Shown one piece after another: positions 5,699 to 5,699 of a DNA stretch of 5,699 bases; the first letter of the stretch is position 1, and every line of letters begins with the position of its first letter. Made by a program: the position numbers and the translations under genes. This DNA is from Clostridia bacterium (lineage in GTDB: Bacteria; Bacillota; Clostridia; Oscillospirales; CAG-272). The notes below the pieces were generated by a model, which ran no database searches, was not told the origin of the DNA, and saw only the letters and a program-made list of their open reading frames with translations. The DNA is taken from positions 1 through 5,699 of the forward strand of contig CAAGDE010000108.1 of NCBI GenBank assembly GCA_900768535.1. The letters run 5' to 3'.

Positions 5699-5699
5699 A

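Larger units (their letters stand above)
5229..5699 (-). mobile_element. Partial insertion sequence (IS481/IS3-like), transposase 3' end and one terminus
   Basis: The element consists of a - strand DDE transposase gene and its downstream terminus; the other end lies beyond the window. The boundary at 5229 is an inference: it starts with TGTAAGTTTGTC, a TGT tip being usual for IS481- and IS3-type ends, and is followed by two TTGTCA hexamers exactly 11 bp apart (5236-5241 and 5247-5252), one helical turn, as expected for transposase-binding repeats. The target duplication and the partner inverted repeat cannot be seen. The element lies convergent to the purine operon, behind the terminator hairpin, so its insertion should not disturb those genes. 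Confidence 0.65.

Noticed and set aside
1..5699. CRISPR array, tRNA, rRNA or purine riboswitch
   Set aside because: No regularly spaced repeats, cloverleaf-like segments, rRNA segments or recognisable purine riboswitch core were seen on either strand.

Overview
This window looks like part of a genome, or a draft contig, from a GC-rich member of the Clostridia, most likely an Oscillospirales/Ruminococcaceae-type gut bacterium. That placement is inferred from remembered protein style: a GMP synthase starting with an LDFGGQYKELIARRVREC-type N-terminus, a PurA with the GSTRRGIAPVY variant loop, and a long, animal-like adenylosuccinate lyase. No database search was possible.

Layout: positions 1-130 are a non-coding leader with nested inverted repeats. 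Four genes follow on the + strand, packed tightly enough to be one operon: bioY (131-688, biotin ECF-transporter S component), purB (699-2132, adenylosuccinate lyase), purA (2164-3432, adenylosuccinate synthetase) and guaA (3445-4974, glutamine-hydrolysing GMP synthase). The gaps are 10, 31 and 12 nt, each with a purine-rich ribosome binding site. After guaA the composition becomes AT-rich (4975-5269). This stretch holds small repeats, a perfect 9-bp hairpin (5033-5054) and a long terminator-like hairpin (5101-5153) that probably closes the operon. From about 5229 to the window end is the 3' part of an insertion sequence on the - strand. Its DDE/rve-type transposase (5270-5698) runs off the window and carries an in-frame amber codon just before the conserved TDNG motif, so this copy looks inactive.

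How the genes work together: PurA and PurB convert IMP to AMP, and PurB also performs the SAICAR-to-AICAR step of de novo synthesis. GuaA makes GMP from XMP. The cluster therefore covers the AMP branch and the last step of the GMP branch; the IMP dehydrogenase gene guaB is not here. BioY handles biotin uptake and has no obvious biochemical link to purines; co-transcription may simply be inherited gene order.

I found no convincing new defence, CRISPR, RNA-gene or biosynthetic system. The best points for a second look are the altered IMP-pocket residues of PurA, the animal-type PurB, the competing hairpins ahead of bioY, and the single nonsense codon in the transposase.
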